A stretch of 64,000 nucleotides of DNA from Ligilactobacillus pabuli. GTDB lineage: Bacteria > Bacillota > Bacilli > Lactobacillales > Lactobacillaceae. A program made the translations under genes and the position numbers. Below are positions 1-8,558 of the stretch, piece by piece (position 1 is the first letter of the stretch; each line of letters starts with the position of its first letter). The notes beneath the pieces are model-generated. The model was given only the letters and a program-made list of their open reading frames with translations. It ran no database searches and was not told the origin of the DNA. The DNA lies in assembly GCF_022836475.1 (NCBI RefSeq), contig NZ_BQXH01000011.1:1-64000 (forward strand). Reading direction: 5' to 3'.

Positions 1-122
1 CTGGCCCCAGCCACACACACCAGCACTTTAAACTAGCTATCAAAGTATAAAAAAAGAACTCCACCTTTAAGATAGAGTTCCAAGGACCATCAACACTATT
101 TGACAAAGTCCCAAAAATAAAG

Positions 123-170
123 ACTATCTCAAATGAAAGCTGATTTGCTAACGTTTGAGATAGTTTTTTT
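123..170. terminator. Intrinsic terminator, probably bidirectional
   Basis: Arms ACTATCTCAAA (123-133) and TTTGAGATAGT (154-164) form an 11-bp stem followed by a T run at 164-170. On the minus strand the hairpin is followed by a T-rich stretch, so it can end lplA as well as an unseen gene entering from the left. Positions 1-122 show no other feature. Confidence 0.8.
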
Positions 171-191
171 ATGAACAGTTATTCTTTCAAG

Positions 192-1235
192 TTAGTCACA
201 AATGTGGTGGGTATTTTCTGCTTCCAGCAACATGTCGCTGATCACTTGAAGAAAATCAGGGTTATTGGCGAAAATAGTGGAACTTAATAAGGTGTTGAGT
301 GAGTCTGCGGTCAAAGTTGCACCTAACAAGACTTGTTCCAAAACTTCTGCAGCTTCAGGTGTGATCGTGTTACCGTAAAATTTGATGTGAGAAATTTGCT
401 CATTTTCGGTTGAAAAGTTCACGTGCAGCTGACCATTGGGCATTTGATAGCTCGAATAGTATTGGTAACCTGGGTTTTTACCGTAGTTCCAAACATTACG
501 GCCATATTTTTGGCCAACCTTGGCGTAGATTTTTTGCCAGTCTTGGTCAGTTAAATGATAGGTTGGAATGTCAGCTAAATGTTTCACGTGAAACAAATGA
601 CATAAAAGCTCATTTTTAAATTCTTCCGTCGACAGCTCGGCATATTCGGGCGACAGCAGGGACTTTAGGTTGGTAATTGGACGGTCGGCGGATAAAACGC
701 CACGAGCAACTTGAGCCCGCTTTTTGGGCGTCAGGACTTGACGAGCATTCGCGATGTTCATGTTGAACATCAGCGTGCCACCGGCGGCGAAACCTTCCTT
801 GGCCTTGATCATACACATGCCTGAAAATTTTTGGTTATTGGCGACTAAGGCACTTTTGGCACTGACTTGCCCATCTTTTAATCCCATTTCGGCTAAGGCA
901 TCCAAAATCGGCTGGGCGAAATAATCATAGTCACCACAGTGGTCGAGAGAGTCTCCCAGAATATTTTCAAAAATGACGTTGCCTTCGTCATGGTAAACTG
1001 CACCACCGCCGGAAGTGCGACGGACTAGTTTAATGTGGTGTTGCTGTAGGTAATTGAGGTCAACTTCGCTAAAAGAATTTTGGGCGGAGCCGATGATGAC
1101 CGATGGACGGTTAATATAACAGAGTAATCCATGCCCAGGAAGTTTTAAGTCGTTTAATAGATAGTTATCGATCGATTGGTTTAAGATCGGGTCGTAAGGT
1201 TCATGGTTTTTAGGGGTAATGTCAATTAAAAACAT
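192..1235 (-). CDS. lplA: Lipoate--protein ligase A family protein
   Basis: Activates free lipoate (or octanoate) with ATP and attaches it to lysines of 2-oxoacid dehydrogenase E2 and GcvH-type proteins in the cytoplasm. The N-terminal half has the RRTSGGGAVYHD motif (about residues 72-83) that lines the lipoyl-AMP pocket. The NQKFSGMCM segment carries the family's catalytic lysine (about 136). The C-terminal accessory domain is present, giving 347 residues, normal for LplA/LplJ. I chose the ATG at 1235 because AAGAAGG lies 11 bases upstream; a TTG three codons earlier sits only 2 bases from that site. The gene stands alone, divergent from mnmE. Whether it uses lipoate or octanoate cannot be read from the sequence. 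Confidence 0.88.
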   Translation of the reverse strand: MFLIDITPKNHEPYDPILNQSIDNYLLNDLKLPGHGLLCYINRPSVIIGSAQNSFSEVDLNYLQQHHIKLVRRTSGGGAVYHDEGNVIFENILGDSLDHCGDYDYFAQPILDALAEMGLKDGQVSAKSALVANNQKFSGMCMIKAKEGFAAGGTLMFNMNIANARQVLTPKKRAQVARGVLSADRPITNLKSLLSPEYAELSTEEFKNELLCHLFHVKHLADIPTYHLTDQDWQKIYAKVGQKYGRNVWNYGKNPGYQYYSSYQMPNGQLHVNFSTENEQISHIKFYGNTITPEAAEVLEQVLLGATLTADSLNTLLSSTIFANNPDFLQVISDMLLEAENTHHICD

Positions 1236-1358
1236 GTTGATCAAAGCCTTCTTAAGTAGATTTTTTTAGTTGAGAGTGTCGAAAATATTGGCGATTAAAT
1301 ATGAAAAAATTAAGTTCTTAAAAAGAAACCGCTTGCGACACTTACCTTTCTATTATAC

Positions 1359-1387
1359 TTGACTTTTACATTTTTTGCTCGTATATT
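1359..1387 (+). promoter_or_regulatory. Promoter of mnmE, sigma-A type
   Basis: TTGACT (1359-1364), a 17-base spacer and TATATT (1382-1387) match the vegetative consensus closely. Transcription should start near 1394, giving a leader of about 105 bases before mnmE that contains a terminator-like hairpin. Confidence 0.75.
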
Positions 1388-1428
1388 GTAAATAATCATT
1401 CTTATCTGAAACAAAGATAAAGTAGTCA

Positions 1429-1475
1429 AAGTGCTTTGTCCATGCCTTTATTTGGCGTGGAGTGGCGCTTTTTTT
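1429..1475 (+). terminator. Terminator-like hairpin inside the mnmE leader
   Basis: Outer arms AAGTGC (1429-1434) and GCGCTT, and inner arms CCATGCC (1440-1446) and GGCGTGG (1454-1460, one G-U pair), stack into a long stem followed by seven T. It lies between the mnmE promoter and the mnmE ribosome binding site. The gene on the other side is divergent, so it does not end an upstream gene visible here. It may be an attenuator. Confidence 0.6.
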
Positions 1476-1501
1476 GTGCTCTCAAGGAGGGATTTTTAAA
1501 A

Positions 1502-2896
1502 ATGACATTAATGCAAACCACTGAATATGATACGATTGCAGCAATTTCGACACCACCTGGTGAAGGTGCGATCTCCATTGTGCGGATGAGCGGGGAGGAA
1601 TCGTTGGAAGTTGCAACTAAGATTTTTAAAGGTAAAAACTTACAAGATGTCCAATCGCATACTATTAATTACGGACATATCGTTGATCCGGAAACCAATG
1701 AAGAAATCGATGAAGTGATGGTTTCAGTGATGCGGGCCCCAAAAACTTTTACTAGAGAAGATATTATTGAAATTAACTGTCACGGCGGGATCGTACCAAC
1801 GAATAAAATTTTGCAATTATTGTTGCAGAATGGTGCTCGTTTGGCAGAGCCGGGTGAATTTACCAAACGTGCTTTTCTACACGGACGGATCGATTTAACT
1901 CAGGCAGAATCTGTGATGGACTTGATTCGCGCTAAAACTGATCGTTCCATGCAAATTGCCTTGGGACAGTTGGATGGAAATTTATCCCAGTTAATTAAAA
2001 ACTTGCGCCAAGATATTTTGGATGTTTTAGCTCAGGTAGAAGTTAATATTGACTATCCCGAATACGATGACGTTGAAACTTTGACAACTAGATTGTTAAA
2101 AGAGAAGGCACAAGAAGTTAAGGCACGCATCGAGGAACTCTTAAAGACAGCCGGCCAAGGTAAAATCATGCGAGATGGCTTAGCGACTGCTATCGTTGGG
2201 CGACCGAACGTTGGAAAGTCAAGTTTGCTGAACTATTTGTTACACGAAGATAAAGCAATCGTGACAGACGTGGCCGGAACGACCCGAGATGTGATCGAGG
2301 AATACGTGAATATCCGCGACGTTCCACTAAAACTGATCGATACTGCTGGGATTCATGAAACACAAGACAAGGTTGAAAAAATCGGGGTAGAACGTTCACG
2401 ACGTGCGATCGGTCAGGCTGACTTAGTAATGATCTTGCTGAATGCTAGTGAACCGCTAACTGTTGAAGATCGCCAATTGTTGGAACTGACTAAGGATAAA
2501 AAACGGTTAGTCATTTTAAACAAGACGGACTTGCCGCAAAAAATTGAAATGGCAGAAGTCAAACAAATTGTTGCAGCAGAAGAATTATTGAGTACGTCTG
2601 TCTTAAAAAATGACGGTTTAGATGAATTAGAGGAACGTATTGCAAAGATGTTCTTTAATGGGATCGAAAATTCACAGACCACGGTGATGTTGACCAACTC
2701 ACGGCACATCGCTTTGCTGCATCAGGCTAAGGATTCATTACAAGCAGTGTTGGATGGAATCGAAGCTGGGATGCCAGTTGACCTGTGCCAGATTGACATG
2801 ACGAATGCCTGGGATGTTTTGGGTGAAATCACCGGTGACTCATATCAAGACGAACTATTAGACCAGTTATTCAGCCAGTTCTGCCTAGGAAAATAG
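1502..2896 (+). CDS. mnmE: tRNA uridine-5-carboxymethylaminomethyl modification GTPase MnmE
   Basis: With MnmG it installs the (carboxymethyl)aminomethyl group at C5 of wobble U34 in certain tRNAs. Order seen: N-terminal tetrahydrofolate-binding domain starting near [15 protein letters not shown]; helical domain; G domain inserted at about residues 220-380 with P-loop GRPNVGKSS, switch [12 protein letters not shown] and NKTD. The C terminus is CLGK, matching the family's C-x-G-K end with the catalytic cysteine. The ATG at 1502 is chosen because AAGGAGG lies 11 bases upstream; an in-frame ATG 66 bases earlier lies inside the leader hairpin. Length 464 residues, normal for the family. The partner mnmG follows after about 150 bases. 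Confidence 0.95.
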   Translation: MTLMQTTEYDTIAAISTPPGEGAISIVRMSGEESLEVATKIFKGKNLQDVQSHTINYGHIVDPETNEEIDEVMVSVMRAPKTFTREDIIEINCHGGIVPTNKILQLLLQNGARLAEPGEFTKRAFLHGRIDLTQAESVMDLIRAKTDRSMQIALGQLDGNLSQLIKNLRQDILDVLAQVEVNIDYPEYDDVETLTTRLLKEKAQEVKARIEELLKTAGQGKIMRDGLATAIVGRPNVGKSSLLNYLLHEDKAIVTDVAGTTRDVIEEYVNIRDVPLKLIDTAGIHETQDKVEKIGVERSRRAIGQADLVMILLNASEPLTVEDRQLLELTKDKKRLVILNKTDLPQKIEMAEVKQIVAAEELLSTSVLKNDGLDELEERIAKMFFNGIENSQTTVMLTNSRHIALLHQAKDSLQAVLDGIEAGMPVDLCQIDMTNAWDVLGEITGDSYQDELLDQLFSQFCLGK

Positions 2897-2942
2897 TGGG
2901 TGGAGCAAGCCGTTTAGGACTCGAGCACGACCGGAGCCCAGC
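2896..2942 (-). repeat. Truncated copy of the 120-bp dispersed repeat
   Basis: Starting at the mnmE stop codon, this segment resembles the first third of the inverted copy at 36416-36532 (shared blocks GGAGCAA, CGAGCAC/TGAGCAC, CGGAGC). The rest of the repeat is missing and the long palindrome at 2952-2995 takes its place. Divergent, so the assignment is tentative. Confidence 0.4.
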
Positions 2943-2951
2943 CAATAACTT

Positions 2952-2995
2952 TTGTGACAAGTAATTTGTAATTAGTTACAAATTACTTGTCACAA
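2952..2995. repeat. Perfect 20-bp inverted repeat with a 4-base loop
   Basis: Arms 2952-2971 and 2976-2995 are perfectly complementary around TTAG. The stem is AT-rich (core ACAAGTAATTTGTAA) and its 3' arm is partly repeated again (ACAAATTAC at 2992-3006). It sits between mnmE and mnmG and has no T tract, so it is not a canonical terminator. It could be an mRNA processing or stability element, or an expanded repeat. Confidence 0.8.
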
Positions 2996-3044
2996 ATTAC
3001 AAATTACCTGAAACATTGAATTTAAATTATGGGAGAAATGAAAG

Positions 3045-4955
3045 ATGCAGGAAGTAAAACAGTATGCTGGTAAAGACTACGACGTCATCGTAGTCGGCGC
3101 AGGACATGCAGGATGTGAAGCAGCTTTAGCGGCTGCGCGAATGGGAAATAAAACCCTTTTGATGACCATTAACCTTGAAATGGTGGCATTTATGCCATGT
3201 AACCCTTCGATCGGGGGCCCAGCTAAAGGGATCGTTGTCCGTGAACTGGATGCTTTAGGCGGCGAAATGGGTCGGAATATTGATAAGACTTATGTGCAAA
3301 TGAGAATGCTGAACACTGGTAAAGGTCCAGCTGTCCGTGCCTTACGGGCTCAGGCTGACAAACGCGAGTATTCAATTGAAATGAAGCACACGCTTGAACG
3401 TGAAAAAAATCTGACTTTGCGTCAGGGAATCGTCGATGATTTGATCGTCGAAGATGGTACGGTTAAAGGTGTCATTACTAACACTGGTGCTCAGTATCAT
3501 GCCAAAGCCGTAGTCTTGACCACTGGGACTGCCGCTCGCGGTAAAATTATTATTGGGGAATTGATGTATTCATCTGGCCCTAATAATACCCAACCTTCAA
3601 TGAAGCTTTCTGGTAATTTGGAGAAGCTTGGTTTTGAACTCAAACGGTTTAAGACCGGGACACCGCCACGTGTCGACGGAAATACGATCGATTATTCTAA
3701 AACTGATAAACAACCGGGGGACGCAATGCCCCACCATTTTTCATACGAATCTAAAGATGAAGACTATTTACCAGTTGAAGACCAAATGCCATGCTGGTTG
3801 ACTTATACTAACGGTACTACCCATCAGATCATCACGAGTAATTTAAATCGTGCCCCAATGTTTACGGGTGTGATCGAAGGGGTCGGTCCTCGTTACTGTC
3901 CTTCAATTGAAGATAAAATCGTCCGTTTCGCAGACAAACCGCGCCACCAGCTCTTCTTGGAACCAGAAGGCCGGGAAACTGATGAATATTACGTTCAGGG
4001 TCTGTCAACTTCAATGCCTGAAGAAATTCAGCAAAAATTCGTGCACACGATCGCCGGTTTGGAAAATGCCGAAATGATGCGTCCCGGCTATGCCATTGAA
4101 TATGACGTTGTTTCACCATATCAGTTACGACCAACGCTTGAAACCAAGCTGATCTCAGGTCTGTACACGGCTGGTCAAACTAACGGGACTTCCGGTTATG
4201 AAGAAGCTGCTGGTCAGGGGATCGTTGCTGGGATCAATGCTGGTCGCCATGCTTTGGGTAAAGAAGAAATGATCTTGAAGCGTAGTGACGCCTACATTGG
4301 TGTTATGATCGATGATTTGGTGACTAAAGGTACCAATGAACCATACCGGTTATTGACCTCTCGTGCTGAATATCGCTTAATTTTACGACATGATAATGCG
4401 GACTTGCGTTTAACAGAAATGGGCCATGAAATGGGACTGATCTCAGACGAAAGATACGCACAGTTTGAAGCTAAAAAGCAAATGATCAGTGCTGAAATGC
4501 AACGTTTAGCTGAAGTACGGATCAAGCCAAATGACCAGGTCAATGCTTACTTGGCTGAACATCACGAACATGAATTAAGAGACGGTATTTTGGCCGCCGA
4601 CTTCTTGAAGCGTCCATATGTAACATATCAGGACTTGCTGCAATTTATTCCAGCACCTGCAGAACCACTGGACAGCCAAAGCATCGAACAAATTGAAATT
4701 CAATTGAAATATGCTGGTTATATCAAGAAATCAATGCAAAAAATTGAGAAGCTCAAGCGGATGGAAGCTAAGAAGATCCCAGACCGGATCGATTATGCAG
4801 CTATCGATGGCTTGGCAACTGAAGCCCAACAAAAATTGGCCAAGATCCAACCTGAAACATTAGCACAGGCTGGTCGGATCAGTGGGGTCAACCCAGCTGA
4901 CTTGTCGATTTTGGCAGTTTATATTGAACAAGGTAAAATCGCTAAAGTGGGTTAA
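3045..4955 (+). CDS. mnmG: tRNA uridine-5-carboxymethylaminomethyl modification enzyme MnmG (GidA)
   Basis: FAD-dependent partner of MnmE in wobble uridine modification; uses NADH and methylene-tetrahydrofolate. The Rossmann FAD motif [15 protein letters not shown] is at about residues 13-27, followed by the family block [13 protein letters not shown]. The mid-region has [13 protein letters not shown], and the second FAD contact is [21 protein letters not shown] at about 376-396. The C-terminal helical MnmE-binding region ([19 protein letters not shown]) is intact. Length 636 residues, normal. GGGAG lies about 12 bases before the ATG. Likely co-transcribed with mnmE, although the 150-base gap contains the palindrome at 2952-2995. 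Confidence 0.95.
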   Translation: MQEVKQYAGKDYDVIVVGAGHAGCEAALAAARMGNKTLLMTINLEMVAFMPCNPSIGGPAKGIVVRELDALGGEMGRNIDKTYVQMRMLNTGKGPAVRALRAQADKREYSIEMKHTLEREKNLTLRQGIVDDLIVEDGTVKGVITNTGAQYHAKAVVLTTGTAARGKIIIGELMYSSGPNNTQPSMKLSGNLEKLGFELKRFKTGTPPRVDGNTIDYSKTDKQPGDAMPHHFSYESKDEDYLPVEDQMPCWLTYTNGTTHQIITSNLNRAPMFTGVIEGVGPRYCPSIEDKIVRFADKPRHQLFLEPEGRETDEYYVQGLSTSMPEEIQQKFVHTIAGLENAEMMRPGYAIEYDVVSPYQLRPTLETKLISGLYTAGQTNGTSGYEEAAGQGIVAGINAGRHALGKEEMILKRSDAYIGVMIDDLVTKGTNEPYRLLTSRAEYRLILRHDNADLRLTEMGHEMGLISDERYAQFEAKKQMISAEMQRLAEVRIKPNDQVNAYLAEHHEHELRDGILAADFLKRPYVTYQDLLQFIPAPAEPLDSQSIEQIEIQLKYAGYIKKSMQKIEKLKRMEAKKIPDRIDYAAIDGLATEAQQKLAKIQPETLAQAGRISGVNPADLSILAVYIEQGKIAKVG

Positions 4956-5000
4956 GTTAATTTAGTACTGAAGACTAAGAAAAATTTAGGCTGCAGTTAA

Positions 5001-5050
5001 AAAAAGCATGTGATACAAGAGTGAGATACTTTTGTGTGACATGCTTTTTT
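5001..5050 (+). terminator. Intrinsic terminator after mnmG
   Basis: Arms AAAAAGCATGT (5001-5011) and ACATGCTTTTTT (5039-5050) form the stem; the T run is part of the 3' arm. Confidence 0.85.
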
Positions 5051-5422
5051 AGTTGGTGGGAAATTTTTAAATACCAGCAAAAATTATTTTAATAGCGTTT
5101 TTTTGGCAAGATTTGCCAAGAAACTTATTTTTCCTTAAAGCAGTGAGGCGGCGCGTGAAAATTTGGTTGGATAAAATATTTTACTCAACCATGTTTATAA
5201 TTTCACAAAAAGAACGTGAATAAATTAACAAAGTAAGCGCTTTACTGAACTTGATCAGAAACTATATCAATGAAAGATGATTTCAAAATTTAGGGGATAG
5301 GGTGTGAACAATTTAAAATTTATAGCGGTAAAACTGCAATAAATAGGCGTTAAACTGCAAAAATAATTATGTAAAAGACAGCAAGTTTGAAAAATATTTT
5401 TTATTTTTTTGGTGCGAAAGAC
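5051..5422. other. AT-rich intergenic region upstream of adhE
   Basis: No credible gene. It holds a small palindrome TTGGCAAGATTTGCCAA (5103-5119), a hairpin GGTTG...CAACC near 5164-5191 and a cre-like site at 5232-5245. Short open frames here have no ribosome binding sites. Confidence 0.6.
5232..5245 (+). promoter_or_regulatory. Weak cre-like (CcpA) site upstream of adhE
   Basis: AGTAAGCGCTTTAC has the central AAnCG of the catabolite-responsive element and is nearly palindromic, but departs from consensus at both ends. It lies about 190 bases upstream of the adhE -35 box. Tentative. Confidence 0.3.
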
Positions 5423-5451
5423 TTGATTTTTTAGTGCCGATAGTCTAGTAT
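5423..5451 (+). promoter_or_regulatory. adhE promoter
   Basis: TTGATT (5423-5428), a 17-base spacer and TAGTAT (5446-5451). Predicted start near 5458, inside the Rex-type operator. Confidence 0.65.
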
Positions 5452-5456
5452 CATAA

Positions 5457-5470
5457 GTGAAATATTTCAC
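5457..5470. promoter_or_regulatory. Rex-type redox operator at adhE
   Basis: GTGAAATATTTCAC is a perfect palindrome matching the core of the Gram-positive Rex consensus TTGTGAAnnnnTTCACAA. It covers the predicted adhE transcription start. Rex is the NADH/NAD+-sensing repressor that commonly controls adhE, so adhE should be induced when NADH accumulates (inference from position and known family). Confidence 0.75.
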
Positions 5471-5516
5471 GTATACAAGAAATTAAAGGCAAACACGTTA
5501 AGTGGAGGGATATTTG

Positions 5517-8195
5517 ATGAAGACAGCAGTTAAAGAAAAGAAAGTAACAGCTCCCCAAGATGAAAATGAAAAATCAGTTGAATATACGTCAGCTTTAGTT
5601 GACAAAGCAGTCGTTGCTGAAGCAGAATATAGCCATTTTAGTCAGGAACAAGTCGATAAGATCGTTAATGCGATGGCCTTAGCTGGTTCTGAAGCAGCTT
5701 TAATGTTAGCTCATGAAGCCGTTGATGAAACTGGCCGGGGTGTCGTTGAAGATAAAGATACGAAAAACCGTTTCGCAACCGAAAATGTTTACAATGGAAT
5801 TAAAGATGATAAGACAGTGGGTGTCATTGATAAAGACGACGTTTCTGGTAGTGTAACGATTGCTGCTCCACTGGGCGTTTTGGCAGGGATCGTGCCCACC
5901 ACGAACCCAACTTCAACGACCATGTTCAAGTCATTATTGGCATTGAAGACTAGAAACGCGATCGTCTTCGCTTTCCATCCAGCTGCACAGAAGTGTTCAG
6001 TTCATGCCGCTCAAATCGTGTATGAAGCAGCTGTTGCTGCAGGAGCACCAAAAAACATTATTCAATGGATCGAAACTCCATCACTGGCTAACACGACTAA
6101 CCTGATTGGTAATCCTAAAATTGCTTCGATTTTAGCAACTGGTGGCCCAGGTATGGTGAACTCCGCCTTGAGATCTGGGAATCCTTCAATGGGTGTTGGT
6201 GCCGGAAACGGTGCGATCTTTGTTGACCACACTGCTAAAATTGACCGGGCAGTTGAAGATCTGCTGTTGTCGAAGCGGTTTGATAACGGGATGATTTGTG
6301 CAACTGAAAACTCAGCCGTCGTCGAAAGTGCTGTTTATGACGAATGGTTGACAGAAATGCAGGCGCACGGTGCCTATCTCTTGCCTAAGAAAGACTACAA
6401 GAAATTAGCTGACTTTGTCTTCAATGACAAACATGGCGTGAATGGTCCGGTCGCCGGCATGTCCGCTGCTTGGATCGCTGAACAAGCAGGTATCAAGTTG
6501 CCAGCTGATAAAGATGTCATCTTGTTTGAATTAGACCGGGAGAATATCGGTGAGAAACTTTCTTCTGAAAAATTGTCGCCATTATTGTCAGTTTACCAGG
6601 TCAAAGACCGTGAAGAAGGAATTCAGGTCGTGCATGAATTGTTAGACTACCAAGGTGCTGGTCATAATACTGCAATTCAAATCGGGACCCAAGATGATCC
6701 ATTTATCCAAGAATACGCTGATCGTTTGGAAGCTGTCCGGATCCTAGTTAACCAACCAGATTCAATTGGCGGAATCGGTGATATCTATACAGACGCAATG
6801 CGTGCTAGTTTGACACTCGGTACTGGTTCATGGGGGAATAATTCATTGTCACATAACTTATCCACGTCAGATCTATTGAACTTCAAGACAGTCGCTAAAC
6901 GCCGGAATCGGCCAGAATGGATCCGTTTGCCGCAAAGTATCTACTTTGAAAAAGATTCGATCACTTACTTGCAAGAATTGCCAAAAATTAGTCGGGCCTT
7001 TATCGTGGCCGATCCAGGTATGGTGCAATTTGGCTTTGTTGACAAGGTCTATGACCAATTAGATATTCGCGAACAACCAGTTAAGACTGCAATCTATGGC
7101 ACAGTTCAACCTGACCCAACCTTGAGCCAGACAATTGAAATTGCCAAACAAATGCAGCAGTTCAAACCAGATACAGTCATCACGATCGGTGGTGGGTCTG
7201 CCTTAGATGCTGCGAAGATCGCCCGTTATATTTACGAATATTCGCTAGATCAAGCTGATGGTTTCTTAGATGATTACGCTAATGTGAGTGCACTCTTCGT
7301 GAAATTACAACAGAAATTCTTGGATATTAGAAAACGGATCGTGAAGTTTGGGGACCAAAACCATACACAATTAGTTGCGATCCCAACGACTTCTGGGACT
7401 GGGTCTGAAGTGACACCATACGCCGTGATCACTGATGACGCAACACACGTGAAATATCCATTAACAGACTATGCGTTGACACCAGACTATGCCATTATCG
7501 ACCCATGCTTTGCTATGACTGTGCCAAAGCGGACCGTTGCTTGGTCAGGACTAGATAGTTTATCCCATGCCCTAGAATCTTATGTCTCAGTGATGTCATC
7601 TGAATTTACCCGTCCATGGGCACTGCAAGCCATCAAATTAGTCTTTGATAACTTGGAAGAATCCTATAACTACGGTGCTGGCAACAAGACCGAACGAGGC
7701 GAACATGCCCGGGTTGAAATGCACTATGCCGCAGCTTTGGCTGGGATGTCATTTGCCAATGCTTTCTTGGGGATCAACCATTCCTTAGCTCATAAAACTG
7801 GGGGCGAATTCGGCTTACCACACGGTTTGGCAATTTCGATCGCTATGAAGCATGTGATCAAGTTTAACGGAGTTTCTGGTAAGGTTAAACGGACACCATT
7901 CCCTCGTTACGAAGTTTATCGGGCCGAAAAAGACTATGCGGACATCGCGCGTTATATCGGTTTGCAAGGCAAAACAGACCACGAATTAGTGGAAGCCTTG
8001 TGTGCTAAGATCGACAAGTTGATGGAAGCAGTGGACGTAACACCAACCTTGTCTGCGAACGGTGTGACTAAAGAAGCCTTTGAAGGTTCCCTCGATAAAT
8101 TAGTCGACTTAGTTTATAACGATCAGTGTACTTCAGCTAACCCACGCCAACCAAGCTTGACTGAAATCAAGCAGTTGTTGCGTGACCAATTTTAA
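5517..8195 (+). CDS. adhE: Bifunctional acetaldehyde-CoA / alcohol dehydrogenase AdhE
   Basis: Reduces acetyl-CoA to acetaldehyde and then to ethanol, regenerating NAD+. The N-terminal aldehyde dehydrogenase domain (about residues 20-440) has the catalytic cysteine in DNGMICATENS. The C-terminal iron-dependent alcohol dehydrogenase domain (about 450-890) has the GGGSALDAAK cofactor loop and the metal-binding histidines in GINHSLAHKTGGEFGLPHG. Both domains are complete; 892 residues is the usual length. I start at ATG 5517; a GTG five codons upstream overlaps the GGAGG that serves as ribosome binding site. Monocistronic, with its own promoter, a Rex operator and a terminator. Confidence 0.96.
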   Translation: MKTAVKEKKVTAPQDENEKSVEYTSALVDKAVVAEAEYSHFSQEQVDKIVNAMALAGSEAALMLAHEAVDETGRGVVEDKDTKNRFATENVYNGIKDDKTVGVIDKDDVSGSVTIAAPLGVLAGIVPTTNPTSTTMFKSLLALKTRNAIVFAFHPAAQKCSVHAAQIVYEAAVAAGAPKNIIQWIETPSLANTTNLIGNPKIASILATGGPGMVNSALRSGNPSMGVGAGNGAIFVDHTAKIDRAVEDLLLSKRFDNGMICATENSAVVESAVYDEWLTEMQAHGAYLLPKKDYKKLADFVFNDKHGVNGPVAGMSAAWIAEQAGIKLPADKDVILFELDRENIGEKLSSEKLSPLLSVYQVKDREEGIQVVHELLDYQGAGHNTAIQIGTQDDPFIQEYADRLEAVRILVNQPDSIGGIGDIYTDAMRASLTLGTGSWGNNSLSHNLSTSDLLNFKTVAKRRNRPEWIRLPQSIYFEKDSITYLQELPKISRAFIVADPGMVQFGFVDKVYDQLDIREQPVKTAIYGTVQPDPTLSQTIEIAKQMQQFKPDTVITIGGGSALDAAKIARYIYEYSLDQADGFLDDYANVSALFVKLQQKFLDIRKRIVKFGDQNHTQLVAIPTTSGTGSEVTPYAVITDDATHVKYPLTDYALTPDYAIIDPCFAMTVPKRTVAWSGLDSLSHALESYVSVMSSEFTRPWALQAIKLVFDNLEESYNYGAGNKTERGEHARVEMHYAAALAGMSFANAFLGINHSLAHKTGGEFGLPHGLAISIAMKHVIKFNGVSGKVKRTPFPRYEVYRAEKDYADIARYIGLQGKTDHELVEALCAKIDKLMEAVDVTPTLSANGVTKEAFEGSLDKLVDLVYNDQCTSANPRQPSLTEIKQLLRDQF

Positions 8196-8223
8196 AATCA
8201 GCTCCAAATAATAATCTTTAAAT

Positions 8224-8276
8224 CAGCTGGGATCAACGGCTGCTGCTTCGTGCGGCGGACGTTGGTCCTAGTTTTT
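8224..8276 (+). terminator. Intrinsic terminator after adhE
   Basis: GGGATCAACG pairs with CGTTGGTCC (one G-U), with an inner GCTGC/GCGGC stem around a short TTCG-containing loop, followed by TTTTTT at about 8271-8276. Confidence 0.8.
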
Positions 8277-8427
8277 TGTGCTTAAAATAGTAGGCAAAAG
8301 TCTAGCAAAAAAATAGTTTAAATTAAGTAATAAACGATTGAAAACGGTTGATTTTAAGTACCATAAGGATTTAAAAAAGGCTTCTTTTAATCTTTGGAAT
8401 AGCTGTGTACCAATTTTAAATAAATTG

Positions 8428-8456
8428 TTGACAAAGGTTACATAAGGGTGTAATTT
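8428..8456 (+). promoter_or_regulatory. glmS promoter
   Basis: TTGACA (8428-8433), 17-base spacer, TAATTT (8451-8456). This gives a leader of about 95 bases before glmS, too short and lacking the conserved core for a glmS ribozyme. Confidence 0.7.
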
Positions 8457-8485
8457 AAGCATTGTGAAAATAAATGCTATCAAAA

Positions 8486-8522
8486 ATAAATCTATACCAA
8501 TAACATTTCCGGTTAAAGGTAT
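8486..8522. promoter_or_regulatory. Possible NagR (GntR-family) site in the glmS leader
   Basis: CTATACCAAT at 8492-8501 is identical to one half of the nagB operator at 12814-12829. The left half is degenerate, so the 16-mer at 8486-8501 matches 12 of 16 positions of the dre-type consensus. An inverted TATACC...GGTATA pair spans 8493-8522. Shared control of glmS and nagB by NagR is known in streptococci; here it is inferred. Confidence 0.4.
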
Positions 8523-8558
8523 ACTAGATAATTGAATCAAATGGAGGAGTTCTAAACT

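Noticed and set aside
5267-5470. 67-residue minus-strand open frame upstream of adhE
   Set aside because: It runs through the adhE promoter and Rex site, with no start signals; AT-rich chance frame.
8268-8540. 90-residue minus-strand open frame upstream of glmS
   Set aside because: It lies over the glmS promoter and adhE terminator, starts with TTG and has no ribosome binding site.
8277-8558. glmS ribozyme in the glmS leader
   Set aside because: The leader after the mapped-looking promoter is only about 95 bases and none of the conserved catalytic core strings are present.
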